NCBI RefSeq assembly: GCF_000969905.1
Contig: NZ_CP009520.1
Coordinates: 3,658,001 to 3,722,000, forward strand
Length of the DNA: 64,000 nt
Source of the DNA: Methanosarcina vacuolata Z-761
GTDB taxonomy: Archaea; Halobacteriota; Methanosarcinia; Methanosarcinales; Methanosarcinaceae
Direction: 5' to 3'
Shown here: positions 35,739-45,358 of the stretch, piece by piece
Layout of the letters: each line of letters begins with the position of its first letter
Numbering within the stretch: position 1 is the stretch's first letter
Made by a program: the position numbers and the translations under genes
The notes under the pieces: generated by a model
Told to the model about the DNA's origin: nothing
The model's database searches: none
The model's input: the letters and a program-made list of their open reading frames with translations, nothing else

Positions 35739-38700
35739 TAAGTCTCACCCCGGTAATGCTGGTAAGGTTATTTTCCTGCATTGTAACCCCAATTGTCCTG
35801 GATGCGGCCTGAATCATAGGTTTTCTTAAGGAAACAACAATAAACTGGACTTTTGATCCTGAGGTTTTAACGCGCCTTGAAACCCTTTCCACATTCCAGC
35901 CGTCAAGGAACATATCAATTTCATCAAAAGCATAGAAGGGAGCAGGACGGTATTGCTGAATCGCGAAAATGAACGCAAGTGCGGTAAGGCTTTTTTCTCC
36001 TCCGGACATTGCCTCGATCCTCTGGAGAGTTTTCTCTTTGGGCTGCGCCCGAAGTGTCATTCCTCCTGCAAAAGGGTCATCAGGCTCATCAAGCAAGAGT
36101 TCACCCACCCCTTCGGAAAGCTCATGGAAAATCTCCTTGAAGTTGGCATTAATGCTTGTATAGGCTTCCATAAAGGCATCTCGTTTTAACTGCTCATACT
36201 GATCAATGCGCTCAAGGAGCTGCTCTCTCTCGGTAAAGAGAGTGTCTCGCTTACCCTGCAAATCCGAAAGCCTTAATTCTACCTCATTGTACTCGTCAAT
36301 TGCCCGCATGTTTACGGGTTCGAGCCTTCTGAGCGCTTCATCAATTGCCTGAATCCGCATGTAAACGGTTTCGTAATTAGGAACTTCATCAGTTTCTTCT
36401 ATGCCTCTTTTCAGGATTTCTTCGACAAACTGCTTTTCCTGATCTAAAAGCGCGTTTTTGGTAGCTGTGAGCGTAAGTACCTGCTGCTTCGCCTTTTCAA
36501 GCGTAGTTGCGGCAGTACTTACCCTGCGCTTGACCGCATTATGTTCGGTCTGAACCTTTTCCCGTTCCTGCTGAAGCCCTATCAGTTCATCCGAAAGCTT
36601 GACCTCCCTGGCTTTCTTCTCCTCAAGTTTTTCCTCAAGTTCCTTTATTTTTATCTTCAAAGAGTTAACTTTTTCTATTCTTGAAGCTTTCTTTTCCTCA
36701 AGTTCCTTTATAAGTTCCTTTGCTTCGTTAATTTTCTGTTCAGCATACTCTTTTTCAAGCTGCAGGGCATTTAATGTGGCTTCAGTATCCCGGATCCGAC
36801 CATCCAGCCTGCGGAGTTCCTCGTCAATGAATTCTATTTTTTTATTTATTTCAGGCAGAGGAGAATCCGCAAGTTTTGCTTCAAGTCCCGAGATCTGCCC
36901 CTCAAGTTCGGATACGGCTTTTTCTTTATCAGCTTTTTCCGCAGTTACCCTATCCATTTCAGTCCCAAGTTCGGTTCTGGACTCCTCAATTGCTTTAAGG
37001 TCGGCCTGCTTTGATTCAAGAAGTTCAGCAAGTTTTGCTTCCCTGCCTGCGATTTCATCAAGCTGGTTCTCTTTTCGTGAGATCGTAGCTTCACAGTCCC
37101 GAATTTTCCTGCTCAGCTCGAAAAGGTGGCTTTCAATGCTGTCCTGCTTGCTTATTGCTGCATTCCGGCTTGCATCCAGGGATTTGATCTCCTCTGCAAG
37201 TTCAACCAGTTTGTCTTTTTCTGCAGCTGCAAAAGAAGTGCCCGATTTAGAGGATATTGACCCTCCTACCATTGCTCCGCTCTTTTCCAGAAGTTCGCCT
37301 TCAAGGGTTACCATTCTTGCCTTTCCCATGAGGCGGCGGGCACTTTCAAGGCTTTCCATAACAAGAGTATCCTGAAAAACGTACCAGAAAGCAGACTCAA
37401 AACCGGAATCAAATTGAATAAGGTCAATTGCGTATCCTATTACCCCGTTTTCGTAACTTAGATTTTCAAGCCGCCTGGGCTCTCTCAGTTTGTTGAGAGG
37501 AAGGAAGGTTGCTCTACCTCCTTTTCTCCGCTTCAGGTACTCGATTGCTTCGGCAGCATCGGCATCCGTGTCAACAACAATCGCTTGCATCCGGTTTCCT
37601 GCAGCAACCTCCAGAGCTGTTGAGTATTGTCTGTCCACTCTCCCAAGCTGGGCAATGGTCCCATGAATTCCGAAAAGGTCCTCCTGCCTTGCAGCCCCTA
37701 TTACCATCTCCACGGCCCTGGAATAGCCTCCGCCCTGTTCCGATGCTCGCACTCTTGCCTCCGTGATTGTGTATTCCTGCTGGAGGCCGTGAAGTTTGTT
37801 CTCAAGTTTCCTTATATCTTCTTTTATCCTGAAATGGCTGCTTTCGATATCATCACGGTCCCGGATAAGAGACTCCAGGTTTTCGGAAAGCTTTTCAATT
37901 TCGTACTTAACAGAAAGCGTATCACTGTCAGAAGTAGCAACTGCGGCTTCAGCGTCTCTGATCTGGTTTTCTATCTCCCGGAGTTCTAAAGATTTTCTCC
38001 GGAGAGTATCAAGGAGCCGGTCTTCGGTTCGGATTAACTCGTTTTTCTCGTTTTTTACATCCTCAAGCTTCTTCCTGGCAGCCATGAGCTCATCCCGTGT
38101 AGCAGCAAATTTTGCGTCCACATCCGCAATCCTGCTCTGAAGCAGCATGCGCTCGGTTTTGCGCTCGGAAAGCTCTGAAGAAATGCTTTCTTTTCTCAGG
38201 TTTTCGGCTTCAATTTTTTCATCGAGTTCCCTGACCTTGCCTTTGGTGGAATCGATCTCTACAAAGGATTTCCTGCGCCGTGAATCAGCTTCCTCAAGTT
38301 CGGATTCCGAAAGCTCGATACTATCTACGCAGCGAGAAATTTCTCCCTTTGTCTCTTCGATCTCCCTCTTAACCTGAAGCTGTTTATCCTCTCCTTTTTT
38401 TCGGATTTCAACCGAAAGCTCTTCCAGGGTTTCTTCAAGCGCCTGAAGTTCCTGCGTTCTCTCGTTGAGGACAAGCTGGACTTTTTCAAGATGCTCGTCT
38501 TTACCTGCGAGTTCCTTATCCACATTCTGCAGTTCAGCCCTTGCGTCCTTGAGTTTGGAAAGGAGAAGATAGCCTTCAAATTTGACTTTTTCAGCTTTGA
38601 GCGCCTGATATTTTAAGGCCTGGTCACGTTCTCCCGCCAGTTTTCCTAGCTGGGTGCGTACCTCTTCAAGGATGATATCTACGCGCTCGATTTGCTGTCT

Positions 38701-39258
38701 TACGACTTCCAGTTCACCAAGAGCCTTTTGCTTGCGTTCATCAAATTCTGCGACCCCTGCGATCTCGTCTATAATCTTTCTTCTTTCTACAGAGGTCATG
38801 GAGATTATCTGCGTTACATCTCCCTGCATAACCACATTGTAACCTTCAGGCGTTATCCCAGCTTTTGCAAGCTGGGAATGGATTTCTCCAAGACTTACGG
38901 CTTTTCCATTGAAATAAAAATAGCTGTAATACCCGCTTTTTGTCCGTCGAACCTTTCTTGAGACTTCAACCTCGTCAAGCTCTAGAGGTAACTTATGGTC
39001 AGAGTTGTCAAAACGGATCGTAACCTGAGCAAAATCAGGCTTTTTTGACGCATCGCCATTGTAAATCAGATCGGTAAGTTTTTCAGCGCGAAGAGTCCTT
39101 GAACTTGTGAGCCCAAGTGCAAAAAGAATCCCGTCTATTATGTTAGACTTCCCACTCCCATTCGGACCCGAAATTGTAGTAAAGTCATTATAAAAGGGAA
39201 TCTTTACTTTTTTTCCGAAAGACTTAAAATTAACAAATTCAATCTCTTTTATATACAC
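35731..39258 (-). CDS. smc: Chromosome segregation ATPase SMC
   Basis: The 1175-residue SMC has the full architecture: N-terminal head with Walker A GPNGSGKS (residues 31-38), a long coiled coil (about 170-500), a hinge (GIHGTIAQLGRVDRQYSTAL to RATFLPLN), a returning coiled coil (about 680-1000), and the C-terminal head. The signature is MSGGEKSLTALAF and Walker B reads YAFDEIDMFLDG, a variant of the usual LDEVDAALD. It organises and segregates the chromosome with ScpA. It is preceded 52 nt upstream by a coiled-coil protein gene, and the three probably form one leftward operon. Confidence 0.97.
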   Translation of the reverse strand: MYIKEIEFVNFKSFGKKVKIPFYNDFTTISGPNGSGKSNIIDGILFALGLTSSRTLRAEKLTDLIYNGDASKKPDFAQVTIRFDNSDHKLPLELDEVEVSRKVRRTKSGYYSYFYFNGKAVSLGEIHSQLAKAGITPEGYNVVMQGDVTQIISMTSVERRKIIDEIAGVAEFDERKQKALGELEVVRQQIERVDIILEEVRTQLGKLAGERDQALKYQALKAEKVKFEGYLLLSKLKDARAELQNVDKELAGKDEHLEKVQLVLNERTQELQALEETLEELSVEIRKKGEDKQLQVKREIEETKGEISRCVDSIELSESELEEADSRRRKSFVEIDSTKGKVRELDEKIEAENLRKESISSELSERKTERMLLQSRIADVDAKFAATRDELMAARKKLEDVKNEKNELIRTEDRLLDTLRRKSLELREIENQIRDAEAAVATSDSDTLSVKYEIEKLSENLESLIRDRDDIESSHFRIKEDIRKLENKLHGLQQEYTITEARVRASEQGGGYSRAVEMVIGAARQEDLFGIHGTIAQLGRVDRQYSTALEVAAGNRMQAIVVDTDADAAEAIEYLKRRKGGRATFLPLNKLREPRRLENLSYENGVIGYAIDLIQFDSGFESAFWYVFQDTLVMESLESARRLMGKARMVTLEGELLEKSGAMVGGSISSKSGTSFAAAEKDKLVELAEEIKSLDASRNAAISKQDSIESHLFELSRKIRDCEATISRKENQLDEIAGREAKLAELLESKQADLKAIEESRTELGTEMDRVTAEKADKEKAVSELEGQISGLEAKLADSPLPEINKKIEFIDEELRRLDGRIRDTEATLNALQLEKEYAEQKINEAKELIKELEEKKASRIEKVNSLKIKIKELEEKLEEKKAREVKLSDELIGLQQEREKVQTEHNAVKRRVSTAATTLEKAKQQVLTLTATKNALLDQEKQFVEEILKRGIEETDEVPNYETVYMRIQAIDEALRRLEPVNMRAIDEYNEVELRLSDLQGKRDTLFTEREQLLERIDQYEQLKRDAFMEAYTSINANFKEIFHELSEGVGELLLDEPDDPFAGGMTLRAQPKEKTLQRIEAMSGGEKSLTALAFIFAIQQYRPAPFYAFDEIDMFLDGWNVERVSRRVKTSGSKVQFIVVSLRKPMIQAASRTIGVTMQENNLTSITGVRLNG

Positions 39259-39310
39259 AGAATGCCTCTGTAATCTTACGTTTTTGAGAAAGTTTCTGTC
39301 TTTTTAAGCT

Positions 39311-40369
39311 TTATTTCGCCCGAGAATCTTTCCGGCTACATGTGATAACCTCGGCATCTTCATTTTCCCGCACATCCACTGACTCTTCTATGAAGTGCTT
39401 TTTCGAAGATCTCTCGGCGATTATATACTCACATTTATATTCATCAGCGGGTTTTTCCACAGGTTCCGTTTTAACAGCAGAAGGCTGCCTTTCAGGTAAC
39501 GACGATCCTGGAGGTTGCTGCCTGAACTGTGTTCTAATCGGCGGTTGTTGCCTGACAGGTTCTCTAATCGACGGTTGTTGTCTGGCAGGTTCTCTAACCG
39601 ACGACCCCTGCCTAACAATGCCTCTAAGCCCTCTTTTATCGCCACTTTCTGCAATAATATATTCGCACTTCGTTTCGGCTTCTTCTCTATCAAGATCTGC
39701 CGGCTCAACCTCCCTGAGCTTTAGCTGAACCTTTGCGCCTGTACCTGGTAAGGGGGCAGGAGCTTCCTTGAATTGGCCCAGTCTGTATGCCGGTTTTTCT
39801 ATTCTGAGCTCAGGTTTCGGTTTGGTTTTTCTGGAAAGAGGCGGAAGGTCTAGAGGGTCTTCAGGAAGAGTCAGAGTAATAGAAGATGGCACTACAGAAG
39901 ATGGCACTACAGAAGACGGCACTACAGAAGGTGGAGCAACAGGAGCAGTCTTTTTTGCATCTTCCAGTTGTTTAGCGAGATCTCCAATCTGTGTTTCCAG
40001 TTTCTTTATAAGCATTTTCTGGTCAAGCAATTCGCGGACAAGCCCATCCTGAATGCCTGAAAATTCCCTCAACTTCCGGTCAGCTGCTTCCGAGTCATTT
40101 TCCCCTGATGCTTTCAATTCTGTTCTTAATTCATTCAGGATGGAAGCTTTGAGTAGAGCAGGGTTAGGGATTCCCATGAGCTCTGTCCTGATTTCGGAGA
40201 GGACAAGATCCTTGATGGAATCCTGATCGGAAACGTTTTCCATTTCGGCCCGCAGTTCATTGAGAACCGAAACCTTAATCGATTTCTTGAGAGTCTCGAG
40301 CTCCTCATAGGTTATCGATAGTCGCCTTTTAAGCGGTGTATTATGCACGTCCCTCTGTCCAGTTCTCAT
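39311..40369 (-). CDS. Hypothetical coiled-coil / low-complexity protein upstream of smc
   Basis: This 352-residue protein is not assigned to a named family. The N-terminal third holds three related helical units (SVLNELRAEM, SEIRTELM, SILNELRTEL), followed by a coiled coil (VRELLDQKMLIKKLETQIGD) and Pro/Val and Arg-Gln-Pro low-complexity repeats. The motif KCEYIIAE occurs twice, near 235 and 320. There is no signal peptide. Its place 52 nt before smc in the same operon suggests a chromosome-associated role, which is inference only. Confidence 0.75.
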   Translation of the reverse strand: MRTGQRDVHNTPLKRRLSITYEELETLKKSIKVSVLNELRAEMENVSDQDSIKDLVLSEIRTELMGIPNPALLKASILNELRTELKASGENDSEAADRKLREFSGIQDGLVRELLDQKMLIKKLETQIGDLAKQLEDAKKTAPVAPPSVVPSSVVPSSVVPSSITLTLPEDPLDLPPLSRKTKPKPELRIEKPAYRLGQFKEAPAPLPGTGAKVQLKLREVEPADLDREEAETKCEYIIAESGDKRGLRGIVRQGSSVREPARQQPSIREPVRQQPPIRTQFRQQPPGSSLPERQPSAVKTEPVEKPADEYKCEYIIAERSSKKHFIEESVDVRENEDAEVITCSRKDSRAK

Positions 40370-41117
40370 AAAAGTACCTCTTATGACAAATTCGGGTTCC
40401 GATTTCCTGACAGCCTGGAATTTTCTGGTGACAAGGCAGTCAGCACAACAATAATTAAATTGATTAGATCATAGGAATTTAAATAATATGTACAAAGTAC
40501 ATGTAATCTTACTTTAAATATATATGGTAATCGATAGTTTTTCTGGCCTTATATAATACTTTTAATAAAGAGGAACAAAAATCTTTTTATTTAATCTTTT
40601 TTGAAATACTCCATAAATGGGCTGAAAAGGCAGGAAAATAAGGATAAAAAGTTTTCAGAATTGAAAAATGGCCTTTTAAGGAAATAACAGAAAAGGATTC
40701 AAAGAGAATCAGGGAACAAAAAAGGACTCTTAGTCATTCCTTATGGATGAAATGATTTTCAATTCAAGGCCGCATTGGTTTATGGTGATATTATGAGGAC
40801 ATACACACAAAACAATGAAGAGTCCAAAAAAGATTCGGAAACAAAGAGGAACAATTTGGATGAAAATTAGGATAAATATTTTTCGATATATCTGTAATAA
40901 AAAACAATAAATAGGAGATACCTGCGCAAATCTTGCATCCCTTAACAAATCGAACAAGAATGATGTTCAAACTTCGCGTAGATTCGCAGGGGAATCCAGA
41001 GAGAAAAATGTTCATAATACTACAAAATAGAGGAATGAAACCCAAGCTTAACTTTAAAATACAAGGAGTTAAAGAGTTGGATTTCAAGAAGGGGTAATAA
41101 ATTTTAGGGGAAAAGTG
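40370..41117. other. Intergenic gap, nothing recognised
   Basis: This is an AT-rich region upstream of the smc operon. Frames of 75 and 98 codons on the minus strand around 40730-41087 lack ribosome sites and domain features. No repeat or RNA gene is visible. Confidence 0.45.
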
Positions 41118-41309
41118 TTAGTTCATGGATGAAAAGGAGCCCTCAAAGTCGACCAGTACATTCTCCCTTGATTGGATTTTGGAAGAGGTACAGTCCATTT
41201 CCGCAGCAGTTTCATTAACAACGGAACCGTGAGTTCCGGTACTTTCAAGGAAAAATTGAACCTCATCAAGTTCAGGCTCGCGGAAATGATCCATTTCAAT
41301 TATATCCAT
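41118..41309 (-). CDS. Small acidic hypothetical protein
   Basis: A 63-residue acidic frame starts at MDIIEMDHFREPELDEVQFF and continues through many Glu, Asp and Ser residues to the stop. A further 20 codons are open upstream, but they look less protein-like (MLFPMTRITTHLH). There is no known domain. It lies alone between the smc and feoB regions and could be spurious. Confidence 0.35.
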   Translation of the reverse strand: MDIIEMDHFREPELDEVQFFLESTGTHGSVVNETAAEMDCTSSKIQSRENVLVDFEGSFSSMN

Positions 41310-41615
41310 AATAACACTCAACACGTTTTTGTGTAAGTGAGTGGTAATTCGGGTCATCGGGAATAACACTATGTACCAAATATTAATAATTTGCGGTAAA
41401 GGTAGAATATTTCAAAAAGAGAAAACACACTTGCAAATATATAAATGTTGTGCCCGATTAGAGAAACTTGCCTTCCAAATAAACCACATAGACTGTAGAG
41501 AAAGATAATTATTTTGAGGAAAGCCAGGGCAAGAAAATCTGCAACAGAATGTGAACTACCCCAGGGCTAAACTCAGGGATTTTACGCTTCGTCATATAAA
41601 AACGGAAAAAAGAAG
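41310..41615. other. Short gap downstream of feoB
   Basis: The 306-bp gap between feoB and the small acidic frame contains no clear terminator, repeat or gene. Confidence 0.4.
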
Positions 41616-43595
41616 TCAAAGAAAAGAAGGCCCAAAAATCCTAATCAAGATGCCCACTCCAAGAGCCAGCAGTATAGTGAAAATAACTATTAAAGCCGTA
41701 TCCTTTGCTCCAAGTTCGTGCTTCAGTACTGCAATCGTCGCTACACACGGCATATAGATTGTCGTGATTACAGCAAATTGGTACATCTGGACAGGTGTCA
41801 TTACAGCTGCAAAATTGGCTGTACCTGCAAGTACGGCAAGAATCTGAAGCGCCATTTCTTTTCGGAGAATCCCAAAAACCAGGGCAGTCGCCGCAAATGC
41901 CGGAAGGCCCAGCAGGCCCACGGATATCGGCTCTACAAAGTCCTGGAAGATTGAAAGAAGGCCCAGAGCATCGGCAACCCCCAGAAAAGCGCTTCCAACG
42001 AGCAAAAGCGGAAAAGCTATATATAGAAATTCTCGGCTTTTCATCCACGTCTTCCTGAGAGTGGATTTCAGCCCCGGTTTTCTGAGAGGGGTCATTTCCA
42101 TGATAAAGCCACTTCTCTGGCCTGGCAGACTTTTTCCCAGAATTAATCCCATCCCGGTAATAATAATAATCTCCAGAATATAGATTGAAACCGCAGGCCA
42201 GAAACCTACGAAAGTTCCAACAAGCCCCAGGATTATGACGGTTCGCGCTGAGCAGGGAATTAGAGATATAAGAAGGGAAGCTATCCTCTTTTCCCGCCGT
42301 GTGCCAAGGGAATGCACTGCCATAATTGCAGGGACGTTGCAGCCAAAACCAAGAACCAGCGGAATCACGGCTCTTCCGTGAAGCCCAAGCTTATGAGTAA
42401 GATTGTCAAGCAGAAAAGCTGCCCTGGTAAGATAACCCGAATCCTCAAATATTGAAAGAATGGCATAAAAGACTGCAATATATGGAATTGCGATTGCAAA
42501 TCCGGCCTCTACTCCTCGAAGAGAATAAACGACCAGGTTTTTCAGGACAGGCGACATGCCAGAAGTTGCGGCTTCGGTAGGAAGAATCACATGAGGCTCA
42601 AAGATTTCATTCACAATCCAGGTCTCAAGGAACCCGCCTACCCGGAAAACAAGAAGGAAAGTAATGAGCAGGGCAGATATGAGCACTGCAATCCCGAAAT
42701 TAGGGGATGTAAGGATAGCATCTACTCTTTCCCTTATATTTTTTTTAGGTTCAAACCTTGAAACCACGCTGTCCACAATATATCCTGCTTCCCCATAGAG
42801 ATCTCTTGCAACAGTATCAGGTACCGAAATCCCCTGCTCTATCTCCAGGTTCTGTCTTAACCGCCTGGCAGAAGAGAGCAAGGCATTAGCCTCTGGTGGC
42901 ATACAGCAGAGTTCTACAAACTCGGCATCGTTTAGCAGAGCTGCCATTTTTACGATTGGAGGTATATTGGGAAAGGTATAGTCAAGGCTAGAAAGAGCCT
43001 GCTGGACCCACTGGCTATATCTTACCTGGTGGTGCTCCTGAGTCTTATTCTGCTCGCCAAGAGCTACAAGCATTACCTCATCAAGCCCTACTCCCCAGGT
43101 TGCAACTGTTGGTACTACAGGCAGGCCAAGCAGTTCGGAGAGTTCGTCTGTATCAACGAGAATCCCGAGGTCTGCAGCCAGATCTACCTGATTTAACGCA
43201 ACAACCATAGGGATATCGAGTTCCAGAAGCTGCAGGGTCAGGTACAGATTCCTTTCGAGCCTGCTCGCGTCAACGACATTGATAATAATATCAGGTCGGT
43301 CCTCAATCAGAAATTGCTTGGTTACTTTCTCATCTTCGTTTGTGACCCCAAGGGAATAAATGCCTGGCAGGTCAACTATTTCAATAGTTTTGCCCCTGGC
43401 ATTTACAATTCCTTTTTTAAGTGCAACTGTTGTGCCAGGATAATTTGAGACCTCAACCCCTACCCCCGTAAGCCTGCTGAAAAAGACGCTTTTTCCAACG
43501 CTTGGGTTGCCTATGAAAGCTATTGTCAAATCATAGGGACTTTTGCTCTGACTTCCACTTCCGGAAGTACAGCATGAGCTGGAAATTCCTATCAC
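41616..43595 (-). CDS. feoB: Ferrous iron transport protein B
   Basis: This is the GTP-dependent Fe(II) uptake permease (659 residues). The N-terminal G domain has GNPSVGKS (29-36), the switch I-type YPGTTV, DLPGIYSL and the NQVD motif. A helical GDI-like domain and eight or more membrane spans follow, with the gate motif GFGCNVPAIMA. A Cys pair (SSCCTSG) lies before the G domain. FeoA is not separate here: a FeoA-like domain is fused to the regulator gene just upstream. The pair reads as an iron-regulated operon with a 49-nt spacer. Confidence 0.95.
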   Translation of the reverse strand: MIGISSSCCTSGSGSQSKSPYDLTIAFIGNPSVGKSVFFSRLTGVGVEVSNYPGTTVALKKGIVNARGKTIEIVDLPGIYSLGVTNEDEKVTKQFLIEDRPDIIINVVDASRLERNLYLTLQLLELDIPMVVALNQVDLAADLGILVDTDELSELLGLPVVPTVATWGVGLDEVMLVALGEQNKTQEHHQVRYSQWVQQALSSLDYTFPNIPPIVKMAALLNDAEFVELCCMPPEANALLSSARRLRQNLEIEQGISVPDTVARDLYGEAGYIVDSVVSRFEPKKNIRERVDAILTSPNFGIAVLISALLITFLLVFRVGGFLETWIVNEIFEPHVILPTEAATSGMSPVLKNLVVYSLRGVEAGFAIAIPYIAVFYAILSIFEDSGYLTRAAFLLDNLTHKLGLHGRAVIPLVLGFGCNVPAIMAVHSLGTRREKRIASLLISLIPCSARTVIILGLVGTFVGFWPAVSIYILEIIIITGMGLILGKSLPGQRSGFIMEMTPLRKPGLKSTLRKTWMKSREFLYIAFPLLLVGSAFLGVADALGLLSIFQDFVEPISVGLLGLPAFAATALVFGILRKEMALQILAVLAGTANFAAVMTPVQMYQFAVITTIYMPCVATIAVLKHELGAKDTALIVIFTILLALGVGILIRIFGPSFL

Positions 43596-43644
43596 ATCTC
43601 CGGTTATTTTACTCCATGCCAGTTATATGCCTTCTCTTTGTTTT

Positions 43645-44310
43645 TTACACGTTTCTGCCCTTCGGAGCTATGAAAATTTTCTTTGCAATATCCCTTCCGA
43701 GAGCAATTTCCGACCCTACCGCTATAACCGAGATACAGCCCTGCCTTTGCTTTCGCCTGACTTCAATATCTTCTCCCATAAGAATGCCAAGGGAGAGCAG
43801 GCGCTCTTTCATTTCTCTTGGAAGGGTCACCCGGGCAACTCTGCCTGAACTTCCTTCTTCCATCTCATCAAGCGGGACAAATTTTTCCTCTTGCCCGATA
43901 TTATTTTTATCAATATTGATCGGGTTCCCGTCAGGGCAATACTCGGGGCATCCCAGAAATTCGTAGATCTTTTCAAGTACGGCATCTGAGACCGCATGCT
44001 CAAGTTCACAAGCTTCTTTATGCGCTTCCTTTCTATCAAAATCAAGGACATCAACAAGGAAAGTTTCAAGTACCTGGTGTTTTCTTTTGATCTTGATAGC
44101 CTGATCAGTTCCTCTTTTTGTTAATTCAACTCCCTGATAAGGTGTATACTCTACAAGTCCCGAAGAATGTAACTTTTTTATCATTTCCGTCACGCTTGGC
44201 GGAGATACGTTGAGTTCTTCAGAAATCTGTTTAGTCTTTGCAGGGCTCTGATTTTTTCTAATGAGGTAGAGAATAGTTTCAAGATATTCTTCAAATCGCT
44301 CTATATGCAT
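43645..44310 (-). CDS. DtxR/IdeR-family iron-dependent regulator with C-terminal FeoA domain
   Basis: This 221-residue regulator has a winged helix-turn-helix (QISEELNVSPPSVTEMIKKL) and a DtxR dimerisation domain with metal ligands (ACELEHAVSD, then LGCPEYCPDG). A C-terminal SH3-like FeoA domain (GRVARVTLPREMKERLLSLG) completes it. In DtxR proteins Fe(II) or Mn(II) promotes DNA binding. The start is the ATG of MHIERFEEYLE, preceded by GGGATGAT. A longer frame upstream is open for 11 codons. It is the first gene before feoB, with a palindromic box at 44353 near its predicted transcription start, so autoregulation is likely. Confidence 0.9.
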   Translation of the reverse strand: MHIERFEEYLETILYLIRKNQSPAKTKQISEELNVSPPSVTEMIKKLHSSGLVEYTPYQGVELTKRGTDQAIKIKRKHQVLETFLVDVLDFDRKEAHKEACELEHAVSDAVLEKIYEFLGCPEYCPDGNPINIDKNNIGQEEKFVPLDEMEEGSSGRVARVTLPREMKERLLSLGILMGEDIEVRRKQRQGCISVIAVGSEIALGRDIAKKIFIAPKGRNV

Positions 44311-44352
44311 TACATCATCCCGCCAGCATATGCCTGACTCCATATCCGATAA

Positions 44353-44366
44353 TTAGGATAGCCTAA
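44353..44366 (-). promoter_or_regulatory. Candidate iron box (DtxR/IdeR type)
   Basis: TTAGGATAGCCTAA has perfect TTAGG/CCTAA half-sites around 4 nt, matching the core of DtxR/IdeR boxes. It lies about 45 bp upstream of the regulator start. A TATA-like TTATTTAT sits about 25-30 bp further upstream on the minus strand, so the box would cover the transcription start. Confidence 0.65.
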
Positions 44367-44516
44367 AAACGTAACTGCCTGAATAAATAATTTTTGATCT
44401 TTAGCTATTTATATTCATTTTAAATCCTGAAAATTGAACTCTTATAGTTTTGAATTTAAAGTCTTAAATTCAAAAAAATAAAAAACAGGATATCAGAGAA
44501 GAATTTTAAAAGCAAT

Positions 44517-44996
44517 TCAGGAATGAATCGATTTCAGAACAGCAACTTCGTTACAATCCGGAAACTTAGGGCACCTCAAACAGCCGGACCAGATTTTTCT
44601 GGGAAGGGTGTTTTTGTCCACAACCTTAAAGTCCAGAGTCTCGAAAAAACCAGGCACATAAGTAAGTGCAAAAACGTCCTTCATGCCAAGGTGTTTAGCG
44701 TCCTCAAGACAAGCCGTGACAAGCTTTGTACCTATTCCCTTTCTTGCACATACTGGGTTCACGGCAAGGGCAAGTATCTCTGCAAGGTCTTCCCACACTA
44801 CATGCAGGGCACAACAGCCCACAACTTCTCCATCAATCTCACAGACGTAATAATCCCTGATGTTCTCGTACATCTCACTCAGCGAACGGGCGAGCATTAG
44901 CTCTTCCTTCGAATAGGTATTGATGATTTGTTTCATTACAACTACGTCATTTACTCTGGCTTTCCTGATCAATTCGTGTTTCCTCTGGGTTAGCAT
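44517..44996 (-). CDS. GNAT N-acetyltransferase (ArgA/N-acetylglutamate synthase-like)
   Basis: This roughly 159-residue GNAT protein begins MLTQRKHELIRKARVNDVVV and has motif A in EILALAVNPVCARKGIGTKL (R/Q-x-x-G-x-G/A). The C-terminal region GMKDVFALTYVPGFFETLDF and the Cys-containing CLRCPKFPDC are as in archaeal COG1246 proteins annotated as amino-acid N-acetyltransferases in arginine biosynthesis. The longer frame would use a GTG 9 codons upstream with no ribosome site. It is monocistronic. N-acetylglutamate synthase activity is plausible but not proven. Confidence 0.82.
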   Translation of the reverse strand: MLTQRKHELIRKARVNDVVVMKQIINTYSKEELMLARSLSEMYENIRDYYVCEIDGEVVGCCALHVVWEDLAEILALAVNPVCARKGIGTKLVTACLEDAKHLGMKDVFALTYVPGFFETLDFKVVDKNTLPRKIWSGCLRCPKFPDCNEVAVLKSIHS

Positions 44997-45283
44997 TTTC
45001 TTTTCGAATAAAATAGAATGCACTGGGATATGATCAATAAAAATGTATTGTATACTTCTATGGAATACTTACTTTCCAGATAAGAAATTTTCCATTGTTT
45101 GCACGAATATTTACATAGGCGGTAGTGTTCAGAAATATCTGGTTCTTCTGAACAGACAGAATGTCCATAGCGCCTTAGAATGAAAACCCTGGAGTTAGAA
45201 AATAGAGTTTCGTTTTTTAGAAAACTGAGATAAACAGGTTAATGGAATACGGGACAAGGAAAATACAGATTAAAGGAAATTAG

Positions 45284-45358
45284 CGGGCGCGAAGGGATTT
45301 GAACCCCCGATTTACAGCTTAGGAGGCTGCCGCCATATCCTGGCTAGGCCACACGCCC
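45284..45358 (-). tRNA. tRNA-Arg (CCU anticodon)
   Basis: The minus strand folds into a complete cloverleaf. The acceptor is GGGCGTG/CGCGCCC, the D-loop is TAGCCAGGAT, the anticodon loop CTCCTAA (anticodon CCT) sits on a 5-bp stem, and the T-arm is GGGGGTTCAAATCCC. The discriminator is G and CCA is not encoded. It decodes AGG. Confidence 0.95.

Noticed and set aside
36599-37375. 258-codon Ser/Phe-rich frame inside smc
   Set aside because: It is antisense to the SMC coiled coil. Ser/Phe/Leu richness is the mirror of Glu/Lys/Arg codons in the real gene.
40791-41087. 98-codon Cys/Phe-rich frame
   Set aside because: No ribosome site, and the composition looks random. Overlapping frames on the same strand are equally open.
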